In this document: piece by piece, positions 1 to 10,898 of the stretch | Position numbering within the stretch: the first letter of the stretch is position 1 | Layout: the number at the start of each line of letters is the position of its first letter | NCBI RefSeq assembly: GCF_003573695.1 | Contig: NC_039363.1 | Location: 158,188,406 to 158,252,405, forward strand | Length of the DNA stretch: 64,000 nt | Direction of reading: 5' to 3' | Origin: Papaver somniferum | Taxonomy: Eukaryota; Streptophyta; Magnoliopsida; Ranunculales; Papaveraceae | Program-made: the position numbers and the translations under genes | Notes under the pieces: model-generated | The model's database searches: none | Told to the model about the DNA's origin: nothing | What the model saw: the letters and a program-made list of their open reading frames with translations, nothing else

Positions 1-1014
1 TGGATCAATGGTGTGTTGTCTGGTGATTCTTCTTCAGATGTGCCATGATCATCATCATCTCCTACTAGCAAGAATAGTTGTTGTTTAGAGCATTTATGAC
101 CTTGACTGTACACCTCATCATAGTTGTAGCACAAGACTCTTTCACGCCTTGATCTCATTTCAGCATATGTGAGCTTTCTTATAGGAGGCAGTTTTGGGCT
201 GCCCCTGCCTTTAGGTGAAGGGGAACTAGTTTTTGGTGAAGTAACAAAACCTCTGTTGCTGCTGCTACTAGGGATGGAAAGAGGAGGTAATTTGGGAATA
301 TACCTGATACTTTTGGTAGATTTCTCCAGTATTGCTTCTTGCATCCTGGCAAGGTACATGGCTTGCTTAAGGCTTGTTGGGGAAAACATTTGTACTGCTA
401 GTCGGAGTTCCTCTTTCAGTCCACTGATAAAACTGGAGGTAAAATACTCTTCAGTTAAGTGTTTGTTCTTAGCAAGCATAAGAGCATTTAACTTTTCAAA
501 CAACTCTTGGTAATCTATTACAGACCCTTCTTGACTCAATTTATTGAACTCACCCACAATATCATCATGACCCAATTCTTGAAATCGAAAATTAATATCA
601 GTGGCAAATTCCTCCCATACAATCAGATCTTTCCCAACTTGATAGTCTTGAAACCACACATCAGCCTTACCCTCTAAGTATAATGATGCTATTATAACTT
701 TTTGCTCTTCATCTATCAGATGTAATTGAAATAATTTTCTACACTTCCTAATCCAAGATCTAGGATTAGTGCCATCAAATTTAGGAAACTCTACCTTGGG
801 GATTTTGTGGATTTGAGAACTGAGGTGTTAGCTATCTGTTCCCTCCGGTGTTGCGTCCAGATGAAGATCTTTCAGGTCTATTTGGAGGTGGTAACACTCC
901 ATCACCCATCTTCAGCTTATTGACGATTCTCTCTTCCATTCCTTCCATCTCAGTATGTATAGATTTACTGATGTTGCCTTTGCGATTCATCATATGTTTT
1001 GAGTAATTCTTCAT
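1..1014 (-). pseudogene. gag: Gy1 gag (partial, broken)
   Basis: Gag forms the particle that packages element RNA. An N-terminal piece of about 60 residues (1014 to 832) ends at an in-frame stop. After a frameshift near 792-812, one open frame continues without a stop to base 1. It carries the retrotransposon gag core: FPKFDGTNPRSWI at its start, then LYLEGKADVWFQDY, then a basic, Ser/Pro-rich linker. The zinc knuckle near bases 100-140 reads CYNYDEVYSQGHKC; the second Cys expected in the family is Tyr here (TAT in place of TGT), so zinc binding is probably lost. No ATG is seen for the larger frame. This is a decayed copy. Confidence 0.75.
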
Positions 1015-1104
1015 GTCTCAACATCAAGGTATTGAATTTTCTGTGTAAGTCTTCAACCTCTTTTTTGGTTCACCATTTTTTCTCACAGGACACTCAGATC
1101 AAGT

Positions 1105-1116
1105 GCTCTGATACTA
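1105..1116 (-). other. Gy1 primer-binding site
   Basis: On the minus strand it reads TAGTATCAGAGC, one base from the tRNA-iMet complement TGGTATCAGAGC. It lies two bases inside the LTR end. Confidence 0.7.
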
Positions 1117-1118
1117 AT

Positions 1119-1401
1119 TGTAACGATCTACGTTACAAATTAGCATGGAAGACAATTCTTGGGGGAAACAAGAAATCGAACAGAGAAGCGAAGAAGCAGC
1201 TAAGTTGTATTTTCATTGATAAAACCAGGTGAATACAATGATTGGTTATTAATATACCAATCCTTGCATCTCAATCTGACGGACAAGAAGGCATCTCAAC
1301 TAAACTGTTTAACCTAGGACAACTGGGCTCATCCCATTAACTAAAACAAAAGACAGAAGTAAATAAAAGTAAGCCCACTAACAAAACAATAAGGCCTTTC
1401 A
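1119..1401 (-). repeat. Gy1 5' LTR (outer end approximate)
   Basis: The LTR end next to the primer site is TG (TGTAACG on the plus strand). It forms a perfect 7-bp inverted repeat with CGTTACA five bases further in. The outer limit at GGCCTTTCA (1401) is a guess based on the CA rule. Confidence 0.5.
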
Positions 1402-1416
1402 TGACGTTATGTTTAT

Positions 1417-1998
1417 CCACGCCAATTTAATCTTGTATGCAATTACCTTCATCCACATGGTTATATTAGGAACCGTCGAATCTCTTTTAAGATGATGCAA
1501 TATTGACCATTATATTAGATGCATCCCACACTATCCACATGTAACGTTGTGAGCCATTCATTGGATATCCTATAGATACGCCATATAGCGTGGCTATATG
1601 CGATATTTAGCCATGCCAATTTAATTTTGTATGCAATTACCTTCATCCACGTAGCTATATTAAGAACCGTTGAAAATATTTTAAGATGATACAATATTGG
1701 CCGTCAAATAAGATGCATCCTACACCGTCCACATGTAACGTTATGATCCGTTCATTTGATATCCTGTAGAATTGCCATATAACGTGGCTATATGTGATAT
1801 TTAACCACGCAAATTTATATTTGTTTAACGTGGCTATATGTGATATTTAGCCACGCCAATTAATCTTGATTGCAATTATCTTCATCCACGTGGTTATATT
1901 AGGAACCGTTAAATCTATTTTAAGATGATGCAATTTTGACCTTCAAATTAGATGCATTCTACAGCATCCACACGTATCGTTATGATCCGTTCATTTCT
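1417..1998. repeat. Tandem repeat, unit about 193 bp
   Basis: Unit 1 is 1417-1610 and unit 2 is 1611-1803. A truncated 47-bp unit spans 1804-1850, and a third partial unit runs 1851 to about 1998. Each begins CCACGCCAATTTAAT (with variants) and contains TATTAGGAACCGT and AAGATGATGCAAT blocks. Repeats like this fit the subterminal region of a CACTA element; that link is inference. Confidence 0.75.
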
Positions 1999-2294
1999 TA
2001 CCAAAAATTTATTATTTTTTAAAACTGACGAAGTGTGTGCATATCGCGTGTGACGCCTTTAAGCCGTTCAGATATGACGCATCTAAACCATACACATGGT
2101 ACTACTCCAATCGTTCATTTAGTACCAAATTCTCTTATATTTTAGAAATTGTATATAATGTGGTTTAATCTAAAATTCATATATACCAAAAGTTCATATT
2201 ATTATTAATCACACAGTAAAATATTTAGCATTGGTCTAGCAGTTTGCAAAAGAAAATATTAAAGAGCATTTATCTAAAAATCATCAATTTTTCT
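1999..2294. other. AT-rich spacer in CAC
   Basis: I see no ORF or repeat here beyond AT-rich sequence downstream of the pseudogene's last exon. Confidence 0.5.
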
Positions 2295-2624
2295 TCAACA
2301 TTTTTGATGGTGGTGTCTCTGCATTCGATGGACCAGGTTGTGACATACTCGACACGCCAAACCTCGTTCTCTCTGTTGCCCATCTGGAAGTTGGTATACC
2401 CTTTGTACATTATTTACATGTAACCTTTCCTGCACATTTTTAGGCTTCTTAGTAAGCATTTTAGAGGCTTCGTGACTCTCAGAATGTTGATTGACTGCTA
2501 GGTTCTCCTCATTTCGTTGATCATCTGCTAGGCTGCTAGGTTTTCTTAGATCACTATCCAATTTCTTCTCAGAATCTAAACCTGGTTTTGGTTGCTTATG
2601 AGGTTTTCCATGCTGTGGAGTTTC
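2295..2624 (-). pseudogene. CAC pseudogene, last exon
   Basis: On the minus strand a splice acceptor (TGATGTAG) precedes an open frame that starts ETPQHGKPHKQPKP and ends QRHHHQKC before a stop at 2295. The exon is hydrophilic and Lys/Ser/Asn-rich, with a CRVC pair near the end. I do not recognise a domain in it. It follows the 5321-5572 exon in frame order across an intron of roughly 350 bp, if solo LTR I is ignored. Confidence 0.5.
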
Positions 2625-2901
2625 CTACATCAAGAAATTAAATGAATTATATATATTCTAAAATCCAAGGCGAATTCGTATGTCATGCGAATTCTCAACA
2701 AGAGACATACAAAATTCATTTTCCAATAGTGTAATAAAGCCAATTTTACTGAAGGCCGCACCATTTTTCACAACTGAAGCCCATAATAAAATCGGTAACC
2801 AAATATCTTTATTCAGTAGATCAATTTTCTAATTACACTTGCATTCATGTTCCTTTTAGGTGTTAATATATTTTTGTCGCGTACTTATTTTTTAATCAAA
2901 C

Positions 2902-5245
2902 TGTTAGAGCATTGCTCGGTCGAACTCGCATGCGTTGCTATCTCAATCATGTTTGTCAATGTTAGTGATCAAAACTATAAATCTTGATTTCTAGTCTACT
3001 ATAGCTAAGGTCCCGGACTAGGATAGAAAATGTAGTTGAGCTCAACAACTCCATGGCAATCATCATACAAGACGAAGGACTACTCAAGGAACTGGTGGAT
3101 CTTCATCGACTAAAAGGTATGTGGAGACTTGAACTTATCTATCACTCAAAAGTATATTTATCTCTTATCTTGAGACAAAATTTGTTTGTTATATAAACTT
3201 AGATTATACACATTTGGTATTTCGAGCTGAGTTTACCTCGTCTATCTATTTCTCGAAATATGTGTTGGTAAAGCTTTCGCTTTATACAAGTTCATCTTTA
3301 CCTAGTGACGAAAGTCATGTTATGTTTCAATCACTTTGAAAATTGCTCTGACGAAAAATGGTTTGTGAATATTAACTATATAACGTCCTCTGAGAATGTT
3401 TCAATGATTGAAATGAGAGTTTAGAGTATATAACCATTTGGAGGATAGAAGCATTATTGTGGAAACACATATATGTATAAGTCCTTATTGCTTGAACCGA
3501 AGTTTGCGAACTTTGTTGATCAAGTGAACCGGAGAGTGCGTGAGCTAAGTCCGAGAACTCAGTCCGCGAACTGGTGAAGTTCTCAAACCCGAGAATATCC
3601 GCTGGAGTTTGTTAACTCCATCCGGGAACTTAAGTCCAAGAACCCAGTCCGCGAACTTGAGTAGGCTATGTCTAAAACGATATTTAGTGAACTTATCTTT
3701 ATAAACTAAATGCAATTGCAAACCGTGGCTAGTTCATGAAACGATTCATGTGAATCAAATCGGTTTTGCTTCAATTGTGTCTTGTGTAGTACATGAGATT
3801 TCCTTGCAATTGAACAACTCTCTAACTAGTTCATTTGGGTCATTTGAACTAGTTATGGTGAAGAAAAATATGGTTGATATGAAAGTGATCATATGCCTAA
3901 CCATTTGTTTAACTATTGTTGAACCAACTAATATACAAGTTTGGGTGCGGTTACACAAGCACAGGAACGTGCATTTCATTTATGTATAATAAGCTATGTT
4001 TTCGATCTAACGATTGATAAATATTAGCTTGAATCCAAATCAGGTTTTCATCTAACGGTGAATATTGAATGCTTTGTTACCAAGCTAACATTGATTGCAA
4101 ACCCTGATTTGAAAGACTATATAAGGGAGAACTCTAGCAACTGGGAAACCTAATCCCCACACATTCTGTGTGATACTAGTTGTGCTAATCTAGAGTCGAT
4201 TCTCCTTTAAACTTTGGTTTCTTCTTCTAAACCAGGTTAACGACTTAAAGACTTCATTGGGATTGTGAAGCAAGACCGATACTACTTTTCTTGTAGTTAT
4301 GTGATCTGATCTTGTTGTTTCTATCGTACGAGTACAATTGTAATAATTGGCTTGAGATTTCTATCTCCGATACGCAAGATAAAAAGTAATCACAAACATC
4401 TTCCTCTCATCGTTTGTGGTTCCACAATATCTTTTTCCGCTGCGTTGATTAAGACTATTGTGAGGTGATTGATAATACTAGGCTGTTCTTCGGGAATATA
4501 AGTCTGGTTTATCAATTGGTTCCTGTTCACCTTGATTTATCAAAAGACGGAACAAAACTCGTGGGAGATGGATTTATCTATTACCATAGACTTTTCTGTG
4601 TGATACATATTTGTTTATTAAAGTCTTCGACTTTGGGTCGTAGCAACTCTTAGTTTTGGGTAAGATCAGCTAAGGGAATCAAGTACGTAGAATCCTGCTG
4701 GGATCAGAGACGTAGGAGCATAATTGTACCTTGGATCAGTGTGCGATTGGTTGGGGTTCAACTACAGTCCAGACCGGAGTTAGTTTGGAGTAGGCTAGTG
4801 TCTGTAGCGGCTTAATACAGTGTCTGTTCAATCTGGACTAGGTCCCGGGGTTTTTCTGCATTTGTAGTTTCCTCATTAACAAAATTTCTGGTGTCTGTGT
4901 TATTTCTTTTCCGCATTATATTTGTTTATATAATTGAAATAATACAGGTTGTGTGTTGTTCAATTAATTAGAATATCCGACCTTTTGGTTGTTGGTTTAA
5001 ATTGATTGACACTTGTATATTGGTCTTTGGTACCATCCAAGTTATCTCTCTTTGATAAAGGCTCGCAGATTTCTATTTGCTTGAGTACATATCAAGTCGA
5101 GAGATTGATATATAAACTCTTTGATTTACTTTTATCTATATTGAGTCTGACTGTCTAGTTGATTCTCTAGAAAGTATATTGGAGTTTGTCCATACATATT
5201 GCTAAGCGAAATATTGGGTATGGTTGTTAGACCCCCGCTTTTTCA
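2902..5245 (+). mobile_element. I: solo LTR of the F/H (SIRE/Maximus-like copia) family
   Basis: It begins TGTTAGAGCATTGCTC and ends GACCCCCGCTTTTTCA, flanked by CAAAC at 2897-2901 and 5246-5250. Its length (2344 bp) matches the LTRs of F and solo LTR H. No internal sequence follows, so the element was reduced by LTR-LTR recombination. It sits inside an intron of the CAC pseudogene. Confidence 0.93.
4117..4126 (+). promoter_or_regulatory. TATA box of LTR I
   Basis: CTATATAAGG lies at the same place in all four LTRs of this family (54112 plus; 30731 region and 51281 minus), consistent with the LTR promoter. Confidence 0.6.
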
Positions 5246-5320
5246 CAAACTAAATACAAGAGTTATGTAAAACAACATATATATACCTGATTAACAAAGC
5301 AAAAGAGCTACGCAACTAAC

Positions 5321-5572
5321 CTTGTCATCAGACATGGTATAACTATCTTTCGGCCATGCCACAAAACTGTTTTCAGCTTCGTATAATTTCTTAAAGTTAC
5401 CACTTGGTTCCGTTAACACAAACAATGGAACTATAACCTCCCGAATATTGACAACATGACAGTTACTAGGAAGATATTATCCATGTATTTTCTGTTTAGG
5501 CATCATAGGTAAAATACTGCCTCTAGCAACCACGTTTTCCCTAGATCCATGCCAAAAGTCGTATTTTTCTTT
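5321..5572 (-). pseudogene. CAC pseudogene, DUF8039-like exon 3
   Basis: The exon is bounded on the minus strand by TTCTGCAG and by an AAG|GTTAGT donor. The product has the block VVARGSI then KIHG, and after an in-frame TAA it continues NCHVVNIREVIVP to SFVAWPKDSY. This is the plan of DUF8039-type repeats: ARG, HG, then Val-rich strands and a WP motif. It is the most degraded of the three repeats. Confidence 0.55.
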
Positions 5573-5689
5573 CTGCAGAAATATACGACATATGAACATC
5601 ATATAAAGAGAAGACGCTATAACTAGCAATATAGATTTACAAAAAAAAAAAAAAAAATACTCCATTAGATGTCTTAGCCAGAGGTTCTC

Positions 5690-5890
5690 TCATAGATGTG
5701 CACGACTTCTCTAGAGATATTGAAGGATTTGGTTGGGAATTACTGGTAGAGTTCGACATAAGATTAGGAAACTGCTTCTTAGATCCATCAGAAGGGTTGC
5801 TATGTGCAGGAGACTTCGGTAGAGATATTGATGAAGGAGTTGGTTAGGAATTACTTGTAAAGTTTTGCATAAGATTAGAAGAGTGCTACT
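5690..5890 (-). pseudogene. CAC pseudogene, Ser/Asn/Pro-rich segment with internal repeat
   Basis: The minus strand encodes a repeated block of about 22 residues, NLMQNFTSNS...SISLPKS and NLMSNSTSNSQPNPSISLEKS, with one stop in the first copy. It looks like a linker exon between DUF8039-like repeats. Exon limits are uncertain; a poly(A) run lies at 5641-5656. Confidence 0.4.
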
Positions 5891-6064
5891 TAATTACTTT
5901 TGAAAGTTACACATATTTCTATTTTTCCAGGTTCTCTAATTTACACTTGGATCGGTGATTCATATAATTGATATCATCTTTGTGTCTCATATATCCTTCG
6001 TAAGATAAACTGGTTTATGTATATTCGACTTGCAAATAAAACAATCCAAGCAACTATCCTTAAC

Positions 6065-6322
6065 CTTAAGAGGCTCGGTGAACTGAACACCACACTTTGG
6101 CCAAGGAATCTTTTTTCCAAGAGTTTGTCCTAATGTTTCCATACCACCACATCGTACGAGTAGACAAAAATTATCCTTTATTACTTCCTCAATCAGGATT
6201 TTGTAGCAATCAACCTCCACCTCATCCTTTCCATGTAATTGTCGTTTTCCTTTTAACATAAAAGCTTTACCTCTAGCAAGGACGTTTGCCATAGACTGGT
6301 TAAAAAGGTTGCAACTTCTACC
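6065..6322 (-). pseudogene. CAC pseudogene, DUF8039-like exon 2
   Basis: This is the best-preserved repeat. On the minus strand TTCCGCAG opens the exon and CTTAAG|GTTAAG closes it, with no stop between. The product runs GRSCNLFNQSMANVLARGKA, then QLHGKDEVEVDCYKILIEEV, then TLGQTLGKKIPWPKCGVQF. The spacing ARG - LHG - V.VD - WP matches the DUF8039 module found in CACTA-associated plant proteins. Family assignment is from memory of that pattern. Confidence 0.6.
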
Positions 6323-6416
6323 CTGCGGAAATATATGACATATGAACATCTTCAAGCGAAAACTTCAAAATAAATTAAGATTTAAAATGCATGTAAAAAA
6401 TGAAACAAATACCAGA

Positions 6417-6513
6417 GAAATTGCTTAGTTATCGTGTTCTCAGATTGGCTCCGATTAGGTGGAGCTTTTGATTTCACATCCAGAGTATGTTCCCCCAAAT
6501 TTTGTTTACTTAC
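6417..6513 (-). pseudogene. CAC pseudogene, short linker exon (copy 2)
   Basis: The minus strand encodes VSKQNLGEHTLDVKSKAPPN then RSQSENTITKQF. It is clearly related to the 6782-6874 exon (shared K-P-NRSQS). It is preceded by CAGGTAAGTA, which could serve as either acceptor context or donor, so limits are approximate. Confidence 0.4.
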
Positions 6514-6781
6514 CTGCATCAGTAGAGTAATATTCCATATTCAGATAACAAATATACCAAATTCCAACGTGAATGTGAAGACACAAATGAATTGAATAGG
6601 TAACAAATATACAGTGATTGAATTACGGCACACTGTACAACTAACTCATAATAAAATAGGTAATACATATCGGTCTATAAGGTTCTCCAAAATACACCCT
6701 AGCATCCGTTATTCATTTAGTTGATAGCATATTTTAGCTTCATGTGATCTTAATATCATGTAACTGGTTTAAAACACATAC

Positions 6782-6874
6782 CTTCGGAACTTCTTCAGAT
6801 ATTGCAATACGAGATTGGCTTCGGTTGAGTAGAGCCGGTGATTTCACAGCCTCAGAAAGTTTTGGTATACTTAC
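6782..6874 (-). pseudogene. CAC pseudogene, short linker exon (copy 1)
   Basis: The minus strand encodes VSIPKLSEAVKSPALLNRSQ then SRIAISEEVPK, ending at an AAG|GTATGT donor. The paired copy at 6417-6513 shows that a module of long DUF8039-like exon plus short linker exon was duplicated. Confidence 0.45.
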
Positions 6875-7235
6875 CTGTATCAGTAGAGTGATGTTTAGGA
6901 TTCGTGTAACGAATATACCAAAGTCCAACGTGAATGGTTGTCATGTCAAGACAATGATAAAATATTTACTTAACAATTAACTAGCAAATTACAAATAAAG
7001 TTATACCTTCTTTTTGCAGTTAATCCATTTAAGCACACTGCACAACTAACTCATAATCAAATAGCTAACCATATATCTCGGTCTATAAGGTTCTCTAAAA
7101 TATACATTAACGTCCGCGATTCGTGTAGTTGATAGCATACTCATCTCTAATATCAAACAAGATATATATAAAACTGGTTTGTGTAAAAACATATCCAATG
7201 AGTTAATAAAGCAAACAAGCGAATAAGCAACCAAC

Positions 7236-7490
7236 CTTTTGATCCAAAATGGTTTGATAAAATGGCCAAGAAATTTCAGCATCACCAACATCGTTTAAAG
7301 TGTTTATCCCAGATTTTCCTACGAGTAATTTGATGGTTTCTTTTAGTACTTCACTAACCCGGATATGGTAGCATCTAACTGAACCAACGAATCCTGACTT
7401 CAATTTAAAGACTTATATCTTTGTAGAGTAAGTTCTACCAATGACAACGATGTTGTCCTTTTCTCCAGACCAAAGTTTGCATCCTATGCC
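7236..7490 (-). pseudogene. CAC pseudogene, DUF8039-like exon 1
   Basis: TTATGCAG and an AAAAG|GTTGGT donor bound the exon on the minus strand. The product starts GIGCKLWSGEKDNIVVIGRT; one in-frame TAA follows near 7410. It then reads VRCYHIRVSEVLKETIKLLV and AEISWPFYQTIL. It aligns by eye with the exons at 6065-6322 and 5321-5572. Confidence 0.55.
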
Positions 7491-7580
7491 CTGCATAAAC
7501 ACATGGCGTATGAGAGATAGTAAATGGAAGATTAAAAATTTAAATGCCTGGAAAAACCATACATTAATCGTTATTTTTTC

Positions 7581-7770
7581 ATATGGCACATTCCCCCGTG
7601 GATGGAGGAGACGATGACTTCTTTTTTGACACTAAAGACGCCGGGGATTCAGTAGAAACGGTCGGCGTTTTAATACAAAGAGAGTCCCGCTTTGTGGACC
7701 CTTTCATGCTTTCAGATGACTTCTCCGGACCGGATTTCTCAAGATTTTTTGGAAGTTTCTTAACTATTTT
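7581..7770 (-). pseudogene. CAC pseudogene, Ser/Lys/Pro-rich exon
   Basis: The minus strand is open for a low-complexity basic segment (KKLPKNLEKSGPEKSSESMK ... ASLVSKKKSSSPPSTGECAI). Such linkers sit between the transposase-like and DUF8039-like parts of CACTA ORF2 proteins. The plus-strand ORF over the same bases is a shadow. Confidence 0.4.
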
Positions 7771-8039
7771 TGAAAACCGATCATATATTTATGAACTTAT
7801 CTTATTCTTAGATCAATAGGAGGCGTTGCTAGGTCCCAGATCATTTGCCTGTAGTTGAACACATTGTTAGAAAAAATTAGATAGCGTCAGTCAATTTTTT
7901 TAAAAAGTTGCACAATCTAATCAAAAATCAGTTCACTTACTTATTCTCCAGACTTGCTGATACCGTTGCTCAAAATATTCGCTAAGTTGAATCCTCGAGA
8001 TATCAAGTTATCTGTTAATCTCTGATATGCATATTTAGC

Positions 8040-8263
8040 AGACTTTAATTCTTTCTATTTAACTTTCATCTTTTCACGCAGTTCGTCATTCTCTTTCGAG
8101 GGTTGTCTTGATTTTCTTTCATTTTGAAAGTAAATGGTTGTCATCATCCAAAGCCAGTCTCTTTGACACGTCCACCCTTATCCTGTCCGATCACAAGTGT
8201 TAGAGCATGCTTGTTATGACCAACCGTTTGAGTTCCCTCTCGAATCATCTTCCGCTGCTCTTC
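8040..8263 (-). pseudogene. CAC pseudogene, Transposase_24-like exon plus coiled coil
   Basis: After an acceptor (TTGAACAG) the minus strand encodes EEQRKMIREGTQTVGHNKHA then LTLVIGQDKGGRVKETGFG and a stop. The pattern VG....L..V.G.D..GRV...GFG is the signature of plant Transposase_24 (Ptta/En/Spm) proteins. After a frameshift a Lys/Glu-rich coiled-coil stretch (NDELREKMKVK) follows, as usual in that family. The upstream part of the gene is lost to the K insertion. Confidence 0.6.
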
Positions 8264-8314
8264 CTGTTCAATTAATATGTTAAACTCTAATTTAAACTTT
8301 GCGTACTTACTTTG

Positions 8315-10743
8315 TGATAAGCACGCAAATGCGACACTTTTATAACCACATTTATACTAATTGGGTCTCGATATCTCGCTAATAACTATATTTTAGAGCT
8401 TTTACAGGAATTACAAGTGAAATCCGATTACCGGACCGAAAAATGATCAAAATGAATGGCCTGGTATCTTTATATATCTGCACCACTCAAATCACTCATA
8501 GCACTAATTGGAGTTGGATCTTAAGGGAGCTTGTGGAAGGAAAGCTAAGTTGCGCACTAATTGGAGTTGGATCTTAAGGGGAGCTTGTGGAAGGAAAGCC
8601 AACAACTTAACGCCGCACCACTTAAGTCATCTGATGGCGAGAGAGGTTGATGTACTGGAACAAAGAAATGATTTTCTTTGCCATACGTGTGGGCTGCACT
8701 AATGGTCTAAGAAGGTAGACGTGGCTGCTTGTGCACCACAGTTGTTGGTGACATTTCTTAGGCATTGAACATCATCATCTCTTCTTATGAAATGGAATGA
8801 AATGAAATGAAAAATTAGGTCTAGAACAAGGTGGTAGTTCGTTCTCATGTCTTCTTCAAGCTATTTCTACCAAATCGAGATAGAGAGTCTAATGACGAGA
8901 ATGAGTGGTGTTGTAATTGACTTTATGTGGAGTTGTTTGAGATTTTGCAGTAAATTTCTGGCCCGAGAAAGGGATAAAAACGAGTGTTGGTTGCTGTCTG
9001 AATCATGCTCTTTGAATCGATGATGAAAGTAGGTGGTATTGATTCTGGTTCATTAGGAAGGATGGTTTCACATGCGATTTGAGTCTACAGCAACAACAAA
9101 GTCAGATTTTGAAGATGTTAAGGTTGTGTTCATGGTGGTGGTTGTAATTACGAGTGATCAGTTAGGGATGGTGGCTGTGTTTCAGGCGTAAATGGAGATG
9201 AAACCCATTGAATCCGAGTGTGGGTTTTACTCGCTGGATTTGATTTCAATCGGGGGCTGTCAAATTGAGATGGTGGCAATGTAAAATTGTGGACGAGAAT
9301 GGAGATAGAATCTAACTGAAACAACAACAATGAAGTTATGGATTGGCTAAGATGGTTTCAGTTGATGAAGAAAGGAGTTGGTGCTGTAGCCATTGAGTTG
9401 GCTTAATTTGTTGGGGTTCGTTTATATGGACTGAAACTCAATGAAGAAAGTAACAAGAGTTAGGGTTCACAGGGAATAGAAGCTGGAGATTGGTAAGGAA
9501 GATGGGGATTTTACATAAGCAGCTCTTGTAAACGTTCATGGCAGCAACTCTCTGCTAGGTGATGATGTACATGGTTGAATGGGTCTGGTGTTTGTGTTGT
9601 GTAAGCAATTACTATGATGTATTCCAGTTCTTAGCCTTGATTTGGTGCAGTTGGTGATGATTGAATTAGTAGAGGAGATGAAGATGGTGTTGGTTCGAAT
9701 GTTATGAACTGAAATTCAGGGAGAAAAGAATGGATTGGGAAAGTCCGGTGGAAGTGCTATGGCAGGAGTTACTAATGCCTGAATATGGAGTTAGGCAGTG
9801 ATATATGTTGGCTAGTCTTGTATGGGGCTGTTGCCATCGGTTCAGGAAATGGGAGTTGGTGCTGATGGTCGAGAATTAGGAGGACTGGAAGCAGAAAGTG
9901 GTGCAGTGGCCGGAATTTGGTGATGTCTGCATTTGGAAACTGAAGCTGCTGCATGGATTGGGCTTGGCATCTATCAGCTGGGTCCAGATTAACTATAGTC
10001 CCAGCAGCACATATAAATACCAGTCTCAAACTCAAGAGGGGCCGTACTCAGGGAAGAAAACTAGGGTTTGTTGTTTTACTTTTCTACTTGCTATGATTTG
10101 CTAAACTACTGTTAGGGTGAAAGGATGAACTTGTAGGCTAGATTATTTTATATGTTTTGAACAAGAGTTTCTTTTAATCAAAATCTTAATTTTATGTTTG
10201 AGTATCTCATATTGGTTGATTGTTCTTATAGATCTTTTCATGTTTTATGCCAAGTATACTACATAACTAAGCTATAGACAATCCCATTGAGACCTGATTG
10301 ATTACAGATTAATGAATATTCTTCAACTTTGTATGCCATGTATACATAGTGTTTAATGTTTCTACTTTTAGGTCGAGATCAAATAATCCTTATTCGATTA
10401 TCAAGAATTCTTAATGACATATCTTCCATGTTTAAGTAGCCGTGTGTTGCAACTTTACATGAGTAAAAATAGACTCTTGCGAAAGTACATAAGTAAAACC
10501 TAGCCTATGACGGATTCCCGGATCCTTAATCTTTTCTCATCTTGTTTGTCACTTCAATTTATTTGCTTATTTCCGTAGTATAAAGTTCTGAAAATTTCCA
10601 CTTGAATTGGTTTTGATTAGAAAATTAGTTGTATTAGTTAGAAGTAGTTTACACTCCTCGTGGGAACGAACCAAATTTTTTATTGTCTACAATTTGGACA
10701 CCGTGCACTTGCGGTAAAACAAAGTCGGTCTACCGACCCATCA
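8315..10743 (+). repeat. K 5' LTR
   Basis: It runs from TGATAAGCACGCAAAT to CGACCCATCA (2429 bp; TGAT/ATCA inverted ends). The start matches the copy at 63543 closely over the 458 bases visible there. CTTTG precedes it as the candidate target duplication; the right partner is outside the window. Confidence 0.9.
8501..8607 (+). repeat. 53-bp tandem duplication in K 5' LTR
   Basis: A unit starting GCACTAATTGGAGTTGG is present twice (8501 and 8554). The 3' LTR has one copy at the matching place (about 63728), but has instead duplicated a GATGGCCTGAGAGGTT unit at about 63808-63840. Confidence 0.8.
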
Positions 10744-10749
10744 AGTTTT

Positions 10750-10768
10750 TGGCGCCGCTGCCGGGGAG
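10750..10768 (+). other. K primer-binding site (tRNA-Asp type)
   Basis: TGGCGCCGCTGCCGGGGAG matches the Athila/Tat-type site (complement of the tRNA-Asp 3' end) except for a C where T is usual. It lies six bases inside the LTR. Confidence 0.75.
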
Positions 10769-10898
10769 TGGTTGCAAAAACTCTCGTATTGATATCTTCA
10801 ATTTTCTAGTCATAGTTTCTCTACATAGCGTATTTTTGTTTTTATTTTGTTTTTAGTTCCTTTTCATATTTTTCTTTTCAGGAACTCTTGTTGCGGCG

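Larger units (their letters stand above)
1..1401 (-). mobile_element. Gy1: 5' end of a Ty3/gypsy (chromovirus-like) LTR retrotransposon, cut by the window edge
   Basis: Read on the minus strand, a short LTR is followed by a tRNA-iMet-type primer-binding site and then a gag reading frame that runs off the left edge. Protease, RT and integrase would lie left of the window. The gag style and zinc-knuckle context resemble plant chromoviruses; the lineage is inferred. The outer end of the LTR, next to the CACTA-like remnant, is not secure because the partner LTR and target duplication are outside the window. Confidence 0.75.
1402..8314 (-). mobile_element. CAC: CACTA/En-Spm-like DNA transposon remnant
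   Basis: The segment combines subterminal-style repeats (1417-1998) with a minus-strand split pseudogene. Its exons resemble the second ORF of plant CACTA elements (Transposase_24-like segment, coiled coil, DUF8039-like repeats). Element K has cut it at 8315, so its other half would lie beyond the right edge of the window. I could not identify terminal CACTA inverted repeats or the tnp2 transposase. It could instead be a host gene derived from such a transposon. Confidence 0.5.

Noticed and set aside
1376..1381. CACTA at the edge of Gy1 LTR as the true transposon terminus
   Set aside because: Five bases occur often by chance, no matching inverted end or 3-bp duplication could be found, and it falls inside the probable LTR.
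9148..10104. ORFs in the K 5' LTR (60-87 residues)
   Set aside because: They lie within the LTR on both strands, without domain or codon pattern.
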